Positions 42,510 to 42,716 of a stretch of 42,716 nucleotides of DNA are shown here, piece after piece. A model generated the notes under the pieces. That model ran no database searches and had not been told where the DNA came from. It saw only the letters and a list, made by a program, of their open reading frames with translations. Source of the stretch: CAZYPH01 sp964649095 (GTDB lineage Bacteria > Bdellovibrionota > UBA1018 > UBA923). The stretch lies in the NCBI GenBank assembly GCA_964649095.1, contig CAZYPH010000007.1:1-42716 (forward strand), read 5' to 3'. How positions within the stretch are numbered: the stretch's first letter is position 1; each line of letters opens with the position of its first letter. The position numbers and the translations under genes are program-made.

Positions 42510-42716
42510 TCATAATTCATTCTGCTTTCGAATAAACGTAGGCACGTCGTACTCTTCCTCGGGTATTTGCGATGGACTCAAACGCGCACCACTGACAGCA
42601 CGACCACGGTGTAAATCAGGTGATTCACGGCGTGCGGCGCCGCCAAGCTGTGATGTGGGTAATGGGTGTCGGCTGGCCACACCACCTACACCAGCAACAG
42701 GTCTGCGATGAAACGC
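42510..42716 (-). CDS. ftsZ: Cell division protein FtsZ, C-terminal part (runs off the window)
   Basis: The minus strand is open from the window end to a TGA at 42510-42512, giving 68 residues. They are a disordered, Gly/Arg/Ser-rich linker followed by EEEYDVPTFIRKQNEL. The YDVPTFIRKQ segment matches the conserved C-terminal peptide of FtsZ (consensus D-I/V-P-x-F-L/I-R-x-Q) that binds FtsA and ZipA. The GTPase domain lies outside the window. In many bacteria ftsZ closes the dcw cluster; here the genes downstream of it are an Ig-like lipoprotein and an outer-membrane-type protein, and rsmH-murB lie 13-25 kb further on. Confidence 0.9.
   Translation of the reverse strand, partial: AFHRRPVAGVGGVASRHPLPTSQLGGAARRESPDLHRGRAVSGARLSPSQIPEEEYDVPTFIRKQNEL

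Noticed and set aside
1..42716. CRISPR arrays, tRNA genes, insertion sequences, prophage genes
   Set aside because: No spaced repeat array, no cloverleaf with conserved TTCGA arm, no transposase or integrase motif was recognised on either strand.

Overview
The window is about 42.7 kb of chromosome from a Gram-negative bacterium. It has mid-40s % GC by eye and dense, often overlapping genes. The evidence for a diderm is MurE with the DNPR motif (meso-diaminopimelate type), MtgA, an outer-membrane-type protein ending in Phe, and a lipobox protein next to it. FtsI carries a C-terminal PASTA domain, transketolase is split, and a KimA-type permease is present. Together these fit a Bdellovibrionota/Oligoflexia-like or other former deltaproteobacterial lineage. 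I infer that placement only weakly.

Layout: 1-1190 holds the 5' part of dnaX and the 4.5S SRP RNA with a recognisable promoter (minus strand). 1181-15908 is mixed housekeeping: an iron-type alcohol dehydrogenase, an O6-methylguanine-DNA methyltransferase, a degenerate E1/ThiF-like protein next to queG, a DipZ-like redoxin with a DHA2 transporter, split transketolase, a GT-C glycosyltransferase, an MDR oxidoreductase, a small membrane protein, a KimA-like potassium importer and an orphan protein. 15905-29710 (minus) is the dcw cell-wall and division cluster: rsmH-ftsL-ftsI-murE-mraY-murD-ftsW-murG-murC-murB, followed by a GT-C enzyme. 29700-35338 (minus) continues upstream with a second transpeptidase, mtgA, trmL, asnS and pepA. 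35361-40099 (plus) is a surface-glycan operon: a polyprenyl-phosphate sugar transferase and two GT-C membrane glycosyltransferases. 40118-40766 (minus) is a HigBA-like toxin-antitoxin pair with a palindromic operator. 40997-42716 (minus) holds an outer-membrane-type protein, a lipoprotein gene with a heptanucleotide repeat, and the 3' end of ftsZ.

The dcw cluster is unusual. murF is missing between murE and mraY, and ftsZ lies on the far side of rsmH, about 13 kb away. A strong terminator-like hairpin sits between murD and ftsW. murC has an in-frame TAA close to the expected boundary between its UDP-binding and ATP-binding domains. The ten Ns in murE look like a scaffolding artefact: merging a 4-base overlap at the two contig ends restores one intact reading frame.

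The most interesting signal is at 42330-42443. Eight perfect tandem copies of a 7-bp unit lie between a well-placed ribosome-binding site/ATG and a lipoprotein signal peptide. With eight copies the ATG is out of frame and ends after 37 codons. With seven copies it reads directly into a lipobox and a 287-residue Ig-like surface lipoprotein. This looks like a phase-variable (ON/OFF) surface protein captured in the OFF state, immediately downstream of ftsZ and upstream of an outer-membrane-type protein.
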